The notes under the pieces are model-generated. The model was not told the origin of the DNA, searched no databases, and worked only from the letters and a program-made list of their open reading frames with translations. A stretch of DNA of 64,000 bases from Lentibacter sp. XHP0401 (GTDB lineage: Bacteria > Pseudomonadota > Alphaproteobacteria > Rhodobacterales > Rhodobacteraceae). The stretch is from assembly GCF_025751535.1 (NCBI RefSeq), contig NZ_JAOWLC010000006.1, positions 124,001 through 188,000 of the forward strand, in the 5' to 3' direction. The position numbers were made by a program, and so were the translations under genes. Below are positions 26,301-34,282 of this stretch, in pieces. Position 1 is the stretch's first letter, and every line of letters starts with the position of its first letter.

Positions 26301-26813
26301 ATGGCTCGCGCGGGTGCTGAGGAAATCCTTGTCATTGCCCGTATGGCGCAAAAGAAACATGCCCACATCCTCGACCAAATCGGGATTGGAGCAAATGTTG
26401 AAATAAAAATAGCTGCCCATGCCGCAACCCGCAAAGACCCCTATGGGGCCCGAAACGGTTTCTGGCGGGTGGCCTGCACTTTCAAAGGCCTCCCATGCGA
26501 CCTCAAGGAATTGGCGGTGTTGCGGATCAAGGATTGCGCTTTCCTTGGGGGAGAAGCCGAAGAAATCACCATCGAAATACTCGAACTTGTCCAGAACGGC
26601 GGCATAGGGCACATAATCGGGCCGAGACCTCAGGGCCTCAGGGACGCCTGCTGCGGCGAGGTCTTCATCGGAGAGCTTACGAATCGAGCGGACACCATCG
26701 CGGAGGTTCGCCCAATAATCTTCAATCGTTGAAGACCCCGGCAAGTGCGAGGCCATACCAACAATGGCAATATCATTTTCGCCTATTTCAGGCGTTTCGC
26801 TCATACTGGACAT
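20382..26813 (-). CDS. Type I polyketide synthase KS-AT-KR-DH-ACP-TE
   Basis: A 2143-aa single-module PKS. KS (~12-440): TACSTS with Cys186, ECHGTGT with His322, NIGH with His362. AT (~540-830): GHSMGE with Ser634; the IAAHS motif near 730 does not clearly separate malonyl from methylmalonyl. KR (~1150-1350): TGGFGGIG, Ser1308, Tyr1321, Asn1325. A double-hotdog dehydratase follows (~1395-1655; probable His1406, Asp1575 in LMDLATGW), so KR precedes DH, opposite to the usual order. Carrier domain ~1755-1830 with LGGHS (Ser1790), PCP-like. Thioesterase ~1855-2120: GGFSGGG Ser1939, Asp1966, His2099. Start at 26813 follows GGGGA; 26804 is an alternative. First gene of the PKS-GT-NRPS-PPTase operon; it most likely extends the starter once and releases the product. 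Confidence 0.93.
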   Translation of the reverse strand: MSSMSETPEIGENDIAIVGMASHLPGSSTIEDYWANLRDGVRSIRKLSDEDLAAAGVPEALRSRPDYVPYAAVLDKFEYFDGDFFGFSPKESAILDPQHRQFLEVAWEAFESAGHPPETVSGPIGVFAGCGMGSYFYFNICSNPDLVEDVGMFLLRHTGNDKDFLSTRASHVFDLKGPSLTLQTACSTSLVATHYAAQALLTGECDMALAGGVTIELPHGHGYVFKEGEILSPDGECHAFDHRAQGTVFGSGAGAVVLKRMADAVRDNDHIWAVIKGSAVNNDGAAKAGYLAPSVDGQAAAIKEALAISGTPADTIDYIECHGTGTYLGDPIEIAALTEAFRATTEDEGYCRIGSVKTNIGHLDTAAGVASLIKASLALKEGQMPPSLGFEKANPTIDFENSPFAVNDSLRTWQSHKGPRRAGVNSLGVGGTNAHVVLEEAPVRAVGGASEWPFQILCVSARSKAALEDNAAAMAAHVSTHPEQDLADIAFTLKEGRRAFERRHVIVAESHEEAASLWRENDPRRAFTHQAMNKPETVLMFPGGGAQYTGMARDLYETEPVFAEWMDRGLDILTPRLDYDLRALWLPEAEDRAAAEETLKKPSVQLPLIMIVEYALAKLWISWGVKPDLLVGHSMGENTAACLAGVMSFEDCIGLVHLRGRLFDTVPAGGMLSVSLPAEALKPYLGDTLDLASVNAPSLSVASGPDAALADLQKRLLADDIDCQRVAIDIAAHSRMLEPILQGFGDYLRSITLNAPHTPIVSNRTGALLTDEQATDPDYWVAHLRGTVLFNACIDTLSAREERIYIEMGPGRALSSLTQQNPNIRRDQVISALRHPEDDIADDKWFLAQLARIWAMGGRFDWSQIWGDARRLRLPLPTYQFQRKPYFIEAGKSEAKTVPSHLARLADVSDWGFVPAWKPTAADCNIDVSKDLGKTHESWLVFMDEAGLGRALADRLTKAGHIVTPVRTGDAFGRDGEGGYVLSPERGREGYELLLEDLATREIEPTRIAHFWLVTADESHRAGSSFFHRNQEQGFYSLLFLAQAMSAAEWPPVAITAFTTGAASVNGEVLLYPEKATLRGPVKVIPREMAGVTATMVDVELPANGKFDALAPLLLEELMATPSNTVAALRGERRFAQVFRHEALEKPQDLPLRDGGTYLITGGFGGIGLTLAEDLVRRHQAKIVLIARTALPPREAWEGYKLRHGSHDAVSRRIAAVERLESLGGQVMVAAGDVSNVENMRGALEKVQMRFGAVNGVIHAAGMINDAPLLAKTPAEIEDVFTPKLHGTEVLHQLFPDGTLDFLVLFSSSSTVTAPIGQVDYVAANEFLNAYAQAHQGGKTRVLALNWGIWAEVGMAAEALGLTGDAPDQTETPVEAAILSSATFDAHGNRLFKADLSTEHWALNEHRTKKNHALFPGTGYLELAAEALAAQGEGAAFELRDLYFLRALDVADDSTRELRVTLSRNDTGYGFKVQSSRTVDDRTGFETNATGEIVLMDMRHPPALDIEAISERCTSHALAEEGRTLRSPQEEHLNFGPRWRTIKETTLGQGEGLARLKLPAAAASDGCALHPGLMDLATGWAMDLIENYAPSHLWVPVSYGALRVYRPLPDEVISWVQNAAENRAQTGAASFDIVLCDLSGEVCAEVRGFSIRRLDEADGFAIAPATIRDLEFPDRAESRPLSAAEERLRDNIRLGITPPEGAEAFRRALGLSQPQIVVSSLELAGLVAQAEASAVQPVKTEQTFQRPDLDSEYIVPEGAIELKLAEFWSNLLGVSEIGAEDDFFDLGGHSLIAVRLFAQVKKAFDVDFPISVLFEAPTIRKCAAMIAAEGVSMSGESATETPEKAKAPERRFTHLVPMHQGEGGPRRPFFLVAGMFGNVLNLRHLAHLLGTDRPFYGMQARGLYGDQDPHRSIPEAANDYLKEIKAVQPRGPYMLGGFSGGGIIALEIAQQLEAQGEEVMMLVMLDTPLPQRRPLEFADRMKIQLAELKAGGVLYPVKWLARRVAWEFSKRFKKQEQTSDNKSVSFHNSEIEAAFLDAVSTYQLSEWQGPLALFRPPLVGKWKVGKGAMVNSERAYVTNDNDWSTHAPLVEVFEVPGDHDSMVLEPNVRVLAARLRRCIEDAENPAARAARVAALPNKTREAS

Positions 26814-26939
26814 TCATACTATCCCCAAGACTTCGGCACGCCAGAGACATGTCTCATAAAATTGCGGTCAAATTTTGACGGCGCGCCAATTCGGTATTCA
26901 GTTTAGCTGGTTTTCAAAAGAAAAACACTTTGTTTACAA

Positions 26940-28304
26940 TCAGGAACCGATAGCAATCAGCGCGTCAATTTCGCCACGATTGAACCAATAGCACACAATG
27001 GCAAGCACAAGACCGAGGAGCGCCATGGCGCTGTCATGTAGGGCATCCCATGCACCTGTGTGCTTGGAGAGCCAGACAACGACCGGATAGGCCAGCACCA
27101 TCGCAGCCCCTTGCCCGATGATTGCGCCTGAAAGCCCGTCCACTTGAAGGCCAACAAAGAGGCAAAGCACCATGAGCGCAGCCTTTGAGCCGGCAAGCAC
27201 AAAGAAGCGCTTGCTGTCGCCCGCAGCAAGTGCGGCCTGATCGTAGGTGAGCACAATAAGAAACGGAATCTGCATGAGCGCGACCATAACCGTGATCGAA
27301 CCGGCCTGCGCGTAGCGTTCATCATAAAGCAGATCAACGATCCAGACACCGCCTATCCCGATGATTGCGACAAGCGCCATGAGTGCCAGAGAGACCATGA
27401 AGCGCATCTTCCGCAGGTAAGCGAAGTTGACTGCGTTGTCCTTGGGCGGCCATTCGCGGTAGATCGGAATGAGCATGCGGTTGACCAGAACCATGCCCAG
27501 AAGCAGCGGAAAAGAGGCAAGGAAATAGCCGATGTTATAGACCCCGAACTGGTCAAGTGGCAGGTATTTACCGAGCATAAGCTTGCCCGACTGGTTGATC
27601 ACAAAACCGGCCACCGTAGACAAGAAAATCCATTTTCCGAAGTTGATCAACTCGTCAGCAGCGGGCCGCTCCCAGCGGAAACGGTTGCGCCCGCCCGGCA
27701 GGAAAAACTCGAAGATCAGAAACTCGGCCAATGCGCCGATGATGCCTGACAGGATAAGCGCCCAGACAGACTGGAACACATAGGCCAGAACAATCGCCGC
27801 GAGCACGCCGATCAGCTGGCTTATCATGTCGATTGTGGTGATGCGTCCCATGCGCAAGTGCCTGTTGGCCTCGTGATAGCGCGTGGTATTGAAGCCGGAA
27901 ATAACCAGCGTGAGCGCCGCGACAGGCAACATATAGGCCAACTCGGGAATGTCATAAAAAAGCGAGATCGGCCAAGCCAGAACGCAGGCCGCAAGCCAGA
28001 GCAAAATGCCGCGAACGACCTGAATGGTCCAGGCGGTATCAAGGAAATCGCGCTCGTCGCCGCGCTTTGACTGCATGATGGCAGGGGCAACCCCAACATC
28101 GGAGAACATATTGAGGCCCATCAAAAAGACGGTGATGAGCGCCATCAGGCCGAACGCCTCGGGGAACAAAAGTCGCGTCAGGATAAGGTTGGAGATAAGC
28201 CGCATGGCCTGCGACCAACCAAAACCGAAGACAGTTAGCCCCGCCCCGCGCAAGATGCGCGCGACAAGGCTATCGCCTGTCATGACACGCGCCAGAACAC
28301 TCAC
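26940..28304 (-). CDS. Polysaccharide flippase, Wzx/MOP family
   Basis: Integral membrane protein of 454 aa with about 12 or more hydrophobic segments, beginning RGAGLTVFGFGWSQAMRLISNL and EAFGLMALITVFL, typical of the PST/MOP lipid-linked oligosaccharide flippases. It should move undecaprenyl-linked repeat units across the inner membrane for Wzy polymerisation. Its start overlaps the stop of the upstream GT2 gene by 4 bases. The PKS gene starts 126 bases downstream in the same direction; that AT-rich gap may hold a separate promoter for the PKS operon. Transported unit unknown. Confidence 0.92.
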   Translation of the reverse strand: MSVLARVMTGDSLVARILRGAGLTVFGFGWSQAMRLISNLILTRLLFPEAFGLMALITVFLMGLNMFSDVGVAPAIMQSKRGDERDFLDTAWTIQVVRGILLWLAACVLAWPISLFYDIPELAYMLPVAALTLVISGFNTTRYHEANRHLRMGRITTIDMISQLIGVLAAIVLAYVFQSVWALILSGIIGALAEFLIFEFFLPGGRNRFRWERPAADELINFGKWIFLSTVAGFVINQSGKLMLGKYLPLDQFGVYNIGYFLASFPLLLGMVLVNRMLIPIYREWPPKDNAVNFAYLRKMRFMVSLALMALVAIIGIGGVWIVDLLYDERYAQAGSITVMVALMQIPFLIVLTYDQAALAAGDSKRFFVLAGSKAALMVLCLFVGLQVDGLSGAIIGQGAAMVLAYPVVVWLSKHTGAWDALHDSAMALLGLVLAIVCYWFNRGEIDALIAIGS

Positions 28305-29161
28305 CGCCCACGACTCCAGTTTCTTGTGTCGCGACCGAAACGGGTGAGGAAGGCGACACTTGTATAGACCAGAAAGCCGACCGGATCAGACACAGCCATG
28401 CGGAGGATATCACCACCCGCGAGGCTGGGTTTATCGTTATTTCTCAAAAGCTCCGGATAGGTTTCTTCAATCTGTTGAACGCCCGTATTCTGCCGCTTGC
28501 GCACGCGCACGAGGTTGGAAAACCCTTCAACAAGTGGCCAGCTGTAAGCGCCGCGGAGCATGAGCCGTTCGGAGGGCGCGAAGCTGAGGCGCACGTAGGT
28601 ATCATCTGAAATGATATCAGGGAACGTGCCCCAGCGGCGGCGGCCTGCGGCGCTGACGCCAAAGAGCCCGCATCCCGGCACACCATGTGTCATAAAGGGC
28701 ACGCGCGCGTAAATGCGTGCGTAGGCCCGGGTGGCAAAGCTCTCGGGCGGCACGATACGGCACTGGCCACTGGCATAGACGGGTTTGTCGGATTGCAGCA
28801 CACGTGCGAGCTGATCAAGCAGCGTTGGCTCCAAGCGCACATCGGCATCAAGGTAGGCACGGGCACGGTGTTTGGCGGCCGCATCACCGGCATTGAGCGC
28901 CCCCATTTTACCGCCCTCGGCCAGCTCGATCACTTGAAAGTCCCAGCCCATCGCTTTGAACTTGGGCACATAGGCGCGGGCTGTTTCGGCGGTTTTATCG
29001 GTGCAGCCATTGGCCACGACGACAACATCAATCGGCATCGGAACGGGAATAGAGCCCGAACCATAGCCAGGCTTCGGATTGGAGGCCAAAAGCGCGGCCA
29101 AACAATCGCCGATTTCATCTGCTTCATTGCTGGCAGGAATAATGACCGAGAGACCCGCCAT
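28301..29161 (-). CDS. GT2 family glycosyltransferase
   Basis: Protein of 286 aa. N-terminal SVIIPASNEADEIGDCLAAL and VVVANGCTDKT mark a GT-A glycosyltransferase of family 2; AYLDADVRLE carries the metal-binding DxD, and ISDDTYVRLSF and a QNTGVQQ-like segment fill the acceptor and catalytic-base positions. A weak hydrophobic segment near the C-terminus (VGFLVYTSVAFLT) may associate with the membrane. Coupled to the flippase by an ATGA overlap. Divergent from the GT4 gene at 29268, so the ~100-base gap holds their promoters. Donor unknown. Confidence 0.9.
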   Translation of the reverse strand: MAGLSVIIPASNEADEIGDCLAALLASNPKPGYGSGSIPVPMPIDVVVVANGCTDKTAETARAYVPKFKAMGWDFQVIELAEGGKMGALNAGDAAAKHRARAYLDADVRLEPTLLDQLARVLQSDKPVYASGQCRIVPPESFATRAYARIYARVPFMTHGVPGCGLFGVSAAGRRRWGTFPDIISDDTYVRLSFAPSERLMLRGAYSWPLVEGFSNLVRVRKRQNTGVQQIEETYPELLRNNDKPSLAGGDILRMAVSDPVGFLVYTSVAFLTRFGRDTRNWSRGR

Positions 29162-29267
29162 TCAAAAAACCCCACTATATGCAGGGTTGCGGGTGTAGGG
29201 CATCGCAGTGCAAAGTCCTGTAAGAATTGAAAGCGCCACGGCGTTAACCTTTATTCTGATTCTGCTG

Positions 29268-30503
29268 ATGAGAAAGCGGCGCGTTTTGAAAAACAATACA
29301 CAAGTTCCTGAAAAAATTGGCATGCTCATACCCCAGTTTCCCGGCCAAACACATATTTTCTTTTGGCGTGAGATCCTTGAACTACAAAAAATGGGCGTCA
29401 ATGTGACGCTTTTCAGCACACGTCCGCCACCCGCCGGATTGATTTCGCACCGTTGGTCGCAGGACGCAATGGTGCGGACAAACTATCTTGTCGACACGAA
29501 CCCCGTGAATGCCGCAATGGCGCTTGTTCGCTTTCCCTGGGCCGCACTCAGGCAGGATTTACGCCACGAGCCGCGGGAATTCTTGAAGGACATATTGCTC
29601 AGTCTGCCCGCAGCGCGGCGCCTGGCGAAAGCTTGCAAGGCGGCGGGCATAACACACGTGCACGCGCATTCGGCACGCCGCGCCGCAACCATTGCGGCGC
29701 TGGCCAAAGTGATCTGGGGTTTGGATTATTCTGTCACCTTGCATGGGCCGATGTCGGATTATGGCCCCGGACAAGGCTTTAAATGGCGTCACGCGCGCTT
29801 TGGCACGGTGATCACCCGTAAGCTCATGCGCGAGTTGGGCGAGGCTTTGGGCGATGATCTGCCAAAGCACTTGTATTTGCAGCCGATGGGCGTGGATACC
29901 GACGAGCTTACACGCACGACCCCTTATGAGGCCCCTGTTGAAGGCGGCCCGCTCAGGCTTTTCTCCTGCGGGCGGCTCAATATCGTTAAGGGGCATCAGG
30001 ATGTGATGGAGGCCGTGAAGCTGCTGCGCGACCGTGGCATTGATGCGAAGCTTGAAATTGCCGGGCAGGACGATGACGGCGGCGCAGGATACTACGGCGT
30101 GTTGGCGGCGAAGATCAAAGAGCTTGGGCTTGAGGCGCATGTGACGCTTCTGGGCGCGATTGATGCGGAAGCGGTGCAGGAAAAACTGCTGGCTGCGCAT
30201 ATTTTCGTGCTGGCAAGCTGGCACGAGCCATTGGGTGTGGCCTATATGGAAGCGATGAGTTGCGCTGTGCCGACGGTTGGCACAGATGCGGGCGGTGTAC
30301 CCGAGTTGATCACCCATGACGAGAACGGCGTGCTTGTGCCGCCAAAAGACCCCGAGGCGCTGGCGGATATGCTGGCCAGCCTTGCGGCTACCCCCGAACG
30401 GCTCATGGCGCTGTCTGTCGCAGGGCGCAAAACCATTGTTGAGGGGTTTTCCTCGCGCAAGGGCGCGCAAACATTGGTGCAGGGCCTTGCCGAAACAGAT
30501 TAG
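29268..30503 (+). CDS. GT4 family glycosyltransferase (EpsE-like)
   Basis: Protein of about 411 aa from ATG 29268; an in-frame GTG at 29208 would add 20 residues. The N-terminal IGMLIPQFPGQTHIFFWRE, followed by THVHAHSARRAA, is what I remember from Roseobacter exopolysaccharide EpsE-type transferases. The C-terminal half has the GT4 nucleotide-sugar site: CGRLNIVKGHQDVMEAV, ASWHEPLGVAYMEAMSCAVP and GGVPELITHDENGVLV. It should add one sugar in cytoplasmic repeat-unit assembly. The gene is followed by the small exported PRC-barrel-like protein in the same direction. Confidence 0.9.
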   Translation: MRKRRVLKNNTQVPEKIGMLIPQFPGQTHIFFWREILELQKMGVNVTLFSTRPPPAGLISHRWSQDAMVRTNYLVDTNPVNAAMALVRFPWAALRQDLRHEPREFLKDILLSLPAARRLAKACKAAGITHVHAHSARRAATIAALAKVIWGLDYSVTLHGPMSDYGPGQGFKWRHARFGTVITRKLMRELGEALGDDLPKHLYLQPMGVDTDELTRTTPYEAPVEGGPLRLFSCGRLNIVKGHQDVMEAVKLLRDRGIDAKLEIAGQDDDGGAGYYGVLAAKIKELGLEAHVTLLGAIDAEAVQEKLLAAHIFVLASWHEPLGVAYMEAMSCAVPTVGTDAGGVPELITHDENGVLVPPKDPEALADMLASLAATPERLMALSVAGRKTIVEGFSSRKGAQTLVQGLAETD

Positions 30504-30631
30504 GCGGCTGTTTCTGAGTGGGCTCAAACGCATAAGTCGCTCAAAAGTTTCATAGTTTTTTATGCCGGAAAACGGGAACGATCGCCAAGGTGATCCGTTG
30601 TTTCGCTGTAACCAATTTGAAAGGATACAGC

Positions 30632-31147
30632 ATGACCATGACACTGAATTCGATGAAAACAAAGTCAATCGCCTTGCTCACAGCCATGACACTCGCCGCC
30701 CCTGCGGCTTTTGCAGAGTCACCTCAGCGGGCCACGACCGAAGGCGAGCCAGTCGCATCGGAGCAACAATTTGTTTATGATGTTGAAAGTCCGCGTATCA
30801 ACAACGGTATGGCGGAATTTGACGCCCAGACAATCGCGATGTCGCAGGAGACCTTCCGCGCAATTGCAAACTCGCGTGGAGAAATGATGAAAACCACCGC
30901 GGGCGAGGAGATCGGCATGATCACCGAAGTGGGCACCAATGCTCAGGGCAACCCTGAAATGGTTGTTGACGTGAAAGACGATTCACCGATCCGCGCCGAC
31001 GAACTTGTCATCACAGTGACCCCCGGCAATGTGAAGCTGATGGACCAGGCCATTATGCTCGACACCACTCTGGACGCTTTGGCCATCAAGGCCACCAAGA
31101 ACGGCGTGAACAGCGGTGACGACAGCGTGAGCGTGACCCTGTTTTAA
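30632..31147 (+). CDS. Exported small protein with PRC-barrel-like domain
   Basis: Protein of 171 aa from ATG 30632, supported by AAGGAT just upstream (30621-30626); a reading from 30590 would pass through that site. A Sec signal peptide is clear: Lys-containing start, hydrophobic IALLTAMTLAAPAAFA, then a likely cleavage before ESPQ. The mature part contains MMKTTAGEEIGMITEVGTN, which resembles the PRC-barrel fold (a beta-barrel seen in RimM and photosynthetic reaction-centre H subunits); the rest is acidic and unassigned. Periplasmic location is likely. It ends at a good terminator. A link to polysaccharide export is suggested only by position. Confidence 0.75.
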   Translation: MTMTLNSMKTKSIALLTAMTLAAPAAFAESPQRATTEGEPVASEQQFVYDVESPRINNGMAEFDAQTIAMSQETFRAIANSRGEMMKTTAGEEIGMITEVGTNAQGNPEMVVDVKDDSPIRADELVITVTPGNVKLMDQAIMLDTTLDALAIKATKNGVNSGDDSVSVTLF

Positions 31148-31207
31148 GCAAAGCTCCGGTGTAGAGCGAGCCACATAACAGTTGTGCACTCCATTTGACT
31201 GAATCGA

Positions 31208-31236
31208 GGCTGCCCATTGATTTGGGCGGCCTTTTT
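31208..31236 (+). terminator. Rho-independent terminator after the PRC-barrel-like gene
   Basis: Stem GGCTGCCC (31208-31215) pairs with GGGCGGCC (31224-31231), with one G-U pair, an 8-base loop and a following T-run. It lies between two convergent genes. Confidence 0.75.
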
Positions 31237-31243
31237 AAATGTC

Positions 31244-34168
31244 TTATTGCTGCAAATCCAAACGATACTTGCGCGTTGGTTCATCTGCAAAGTAAAGCGC
31301 TTCAATGTCGAGCAGATAGCTTGTCTCACTGCCGCGCTGCACATGAACAAGACCGCCCACGGAGTATATTTGATATTCTTCCGAACGGCCTACCAGCTCA
31401 ACCGTGTCAAAGCCTGCTCCACCGTTGAAATGATCGGCACCGCCCCCCGAGACCATAAAGTCATCCCCCGGTCCGCCGATGAGCGCATCTTCCTCGGGAG
31501 TGCCGACAAGCCTGTCTGCCCCTTGCCCACCATATAGCGTTAATCCGTTGAGAAATGTGCCAGCGGCGCGCGGAGGCAAATCGGGCTGGATCGCATTGGC
31601 GGCCATGAGCGCATCCCAGCGCGGGTTTTCGTCCTGTAGGTGACGCAGCGCTCCCCAGCTGCCATATTTGGTGGCAGGTGCAACATCAACAAAAGCGTTG
31701 AACAGCGTGCCGCCCGCATCACGCCAGCGCCTGAGCAGCTCTTCATAGAGTTTTCCCACTTCGGCGTTGTAGTTGAAGGAAGTGAAGAAATCGACCAGTT
31801 CTTCATCGTTCAGAGCTTCCCCATGCGGGGTCACATGCGTGCCGCCTTCATACATAACGAGGCTCATGCCAAGGCTGCGAGCTTTCTCGGCGTGGTAGGG
31901 CCAGAAGGTTTCTGTCAGTTCCTTGAAAGAGCCGTTCCAGAGCAGCTCCGCCACTTGCGGGTAAGCCTGATCAAACCTGATCGGTTCGATCTCGGCCTCA
32001 AGGGCGCGCCGTTGCAGACCTTTTTTACGGCCCTCTTCCTCGGCATTGGCCACTGATTTGGCAACGATCTGGCGCACCTGCGGCAAGGCCTCTTCCTCCA
32101 GCCCCAAATCAAATCCGAAATATCCCGAGACGGCATAGGCATCAAAGCTCTCTTTAGGCGGGGTAAGCCCCTCGGCCACAGCGAGAGGCGCTTCTAAAAA
32201 AGGCTCTTCAAGCCCTGTCCAACCGGTGTGAACCCCCATCACCCGCACAAGGCGCTCATTGGCCTCGGCACCGAAGACATCAGACCAGATTGTCATCACT
32301 TCCGCCGCGCGCAGGCCGGAAAACTGCATCCAAGCGTCCTGTTCGACATTCCAGCGCTTACGCGCTTGATCGACGGCCCATTTTGTTTGCGGAAAAATAT
32401 GGTTCCAAAGCTCGTTGGAAAACTCGACATAGACTTTGAGCCGCGGATCAAGCGTGGCTTTTGTCAGCTCGGCGAACTGGCGCATATAGGTGTCATCGGC
32501 TTCATGAGGCATACAAATCCACGGGTCCGCGCCGATCTGGTTGGACAGGCGGATAATCACCTCGGCGGGCACGCCTTGCCACGCATAGGAAAAATGCGGC
32601 TCGGTCGGGCGGCCCTCCCACGTTTTCACGGGCGAACCGTTGGTCAGCATCCAGTCCATAAACCGCAGAGAGCGCACATTCTCGATCCGCCGGATCCATG
32701 CGGGATTGAACGTCGCGCCAGCGTCATAAAGCGGTATATGGTCTTCGCGCACGATCTCGATATCGCGGATGTAGTTGCCCGTGCCGTTCGGGTCGGTGCT
32801 TTCAATACCGATGGCGACGAGGCCTTCGCCGGGTGAATACTCAAGCCATGTCTCGTTCCCGCGCTCGCCCGTTCTGGCAGTCTGGCCGCGCCCTGTTATG
32901 GTAAGTTTACCCTCGCCTTTCCAGCGGATGCGATAGCGGTTGTTCATATCGGTGGCGTCTTCCGGCTGATCTGTCAGAACAAAGCTTTCCAGCTTGCTGG
33001 CCCCTGCCGGCACAATACGCGGATAGCCATGCGCATCGACCAGCCCCTGCTCCATGAGGTCGCTCATCTGGATCGCTCCCCATTGATCACCCACATGACC
33101 CACCCACGGGCGCGCTGTTTTCATGATATTGAGAAACGGGTGCTGGGTAGACCAGTCGGACACCCCATCAAGCCCCAGCGCCAATGAGGGGTTGGCGATC
33201 TGGCCTTCCGGTGGAGCAAAAGACGCATGGCTCACCGATGGGACGGCAGGCGAAGGGGCGGCTTTCACTGGCTCAGTTACCGACGCCTGCTCCTCAACCC
33301 CTTGCAACGCGGTGATACGGGCGGAAATCTTGGCAAGATTGTCGCGCACCAGAGGGTGAATGCTGTCAGGCAGGCTCATCTCCGCAGGCGCGGCCTCGCC
33401 ATAAAGTGCTGGATAAACCGACATCGCCGCCAGAAAATAAAGCGTCGGCGCGCCATGCGGAGCATCATCCAGATAGAGGTCTTCAACGGGGATGGCATCA
33501 AGCGGTGCGTCGCTGAGCAGTTGCGAAAGCGTGCGCGCTACAGGAACAAGCCGCACATCGGCCTCGGGGCGGCTTGTGCGCAACTGTTCCGCCAGTTTCA
33601 CATACCAATCGTGATAAGCACCAATATTATAGTCGTGGAACTTGCGCAGGTCGCGCGTGCGAGGCGGAAAACGCCCGGCAACCCCCGCCATTTCGGCCCA
33701 GCCTTCATAAATCAGCAAGGGACGCGCACCCACTTTGGTATCCATGAGTTTAAGCATCGTCGAAAGCGGCGAGGCCCCGTCGGGGTTGTCACCATCATAT
33801 GGCACATCGGGCCATTGATACTGTATGAAATTGGCAGGGTTGACCATGATATGGGTCAGATCGGCAGCCGCAAAGCGCACGCGGTCGCGGTTCCAGGCGG
33901 GTTTCACGCCTTTGAACGACCAGTTGGAGATCGGCTCTCCTTCGCGGGCAAAGTCGCGCAGAAAGCCCCACTGCCCGTCCGATGCAAAACCGGTGCCATT
34001 CGCCTTCGCCATTTGTGCCAGCCAGTAAGGCACAGTTGTCTCATCCCCGCCATCAAGGTGGTTGATCAGCGAATTGCCAAAAATATAAACCCGCACATCT
34101 TTTGCCTGCGCCATAAACGGCCACAAAAGCAGCAAGCCCAGCAGAGCTGCACATCTCCTGAAAGTCAT
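31244..34168 (-). CDS. Exported SGNH-like / glycosidase-like protein with RTX-type repeats
   Basis: A 974-aa exported protein. A signal peptide (hydrophobic ALLGLLLLWPFMAQA) ends near residue 22. Residues ~25-260 resemble an SGNH hydrolase, with nucleophile region FGNSL (Ser33) and DDAPH (Asp235/His238). Residues ~330-860 look like a clan-A-type glycoside hydrolase: VEFSNELWNH gives an Asn585-Glu586 pair typical of the acid/base, and MYEGGTHV gives Glu774 as a possible nucleophile. Residues ~880-922 carry glycine/aspartate nonapeptide-like repeats (GGQGADRL, GGPGDDFM, GGAGFDTV) of the RTX calcium-binding kind. It could trim, deacetylate or remodel the polysaccharide outside the cell. Start supported by GAGGAGA. 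Divergent from the acetyltransferase gene. Substrate unknown. Confidence 0.82.
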   Translation of the reverse strand: MTFRRCAALLGLLLLWPFMAQAKDVRVYIFGNSLINHLDGGDETTVPYWLAQMAKANGTGFASDGQWGFLRDFAREGEPISNWSFKGVKPAWNRDRVRFAAADLTHIMVNPANFIQYQWPDVPYDGDNPDGASPLSTMLKLMDTKVGARPLLIYEGWAEMAGVAGRFPPRTRDLRKFHDYNIGAYHDWYVKLAEQLRTSRPEADVRLVPVARTLSQLLSDAPLDAIPVEDLYLDDAPHGAPTLYFLAAMSVYPALYGEAAPAEMSLPDSIHPLVRDNLAKISARITALQGVEEQASVTEPVKAAPSPAVPSVSHASFAPPEGQIANPSLALGLDGVSDWSTQHPFLNIMKTARPWVGHVGDQWGAIQMSDLMEQGLVDAHGYPRIVPAGASKLESFVLTDQPEDATDMNNRYRIRWKGEGKLTITGRGQTARTGERGNETWLEYSPGEGLVAIGIESTDPNGTGNYIRDIEIVREDHIPLYDAGATFNPAWIRRIENVRSLRFMDWMLTNGSPVKTWEGRPTEPHFSYAWQGVPAEVIIRLSNQIGADPWICMPHEADDTYMRQFAELTKATLDPRLKVYVEFSNELWNHIFPQTKWAVDQARKRWNVEQDAWMQFSGLRAAEVMTIWSDVFGAEANERLVRVMGVHTGWTGLEEPFLEAPLAVAEGLTPPKESFDAYAVSGYFGFDLGLEEEALPQVRQIVAKSVANAEEEGRKKGLQRRALEAEIEPIRFDQAYPQVAELLWNGSFKELTETFWPYHAEKARSLGMSLVMYEGGTHVTPHGEALNDEELVDFFTSFNYNAEVGKLYEELLRRWRDAGGTLFNAFVDVAPATKYGSWGALRHLQDENPRWDALMAANAIQPDLPPRAAGTFLNGLTLYGGQGADRLVGTPEEDALIGGPGDDFMVSGGGADHFNGGAGFDTVELVGRSEEYQIYSVGGLVHVQRGSETSYLLDIEALYFADEPTRKYRLDLQQ

Positions 34169-34282
34169 TGAAGTCTCCTCTCTTGAAGGCGTGTAGTGTT
34201 GCGCTCTAAGGTAAATCTTGCAAGCCCGCCGTAAAACCTGAAAAGGGCAGGAATTTGTCCCTTGCTCCCAGTTGAGGTGAAA

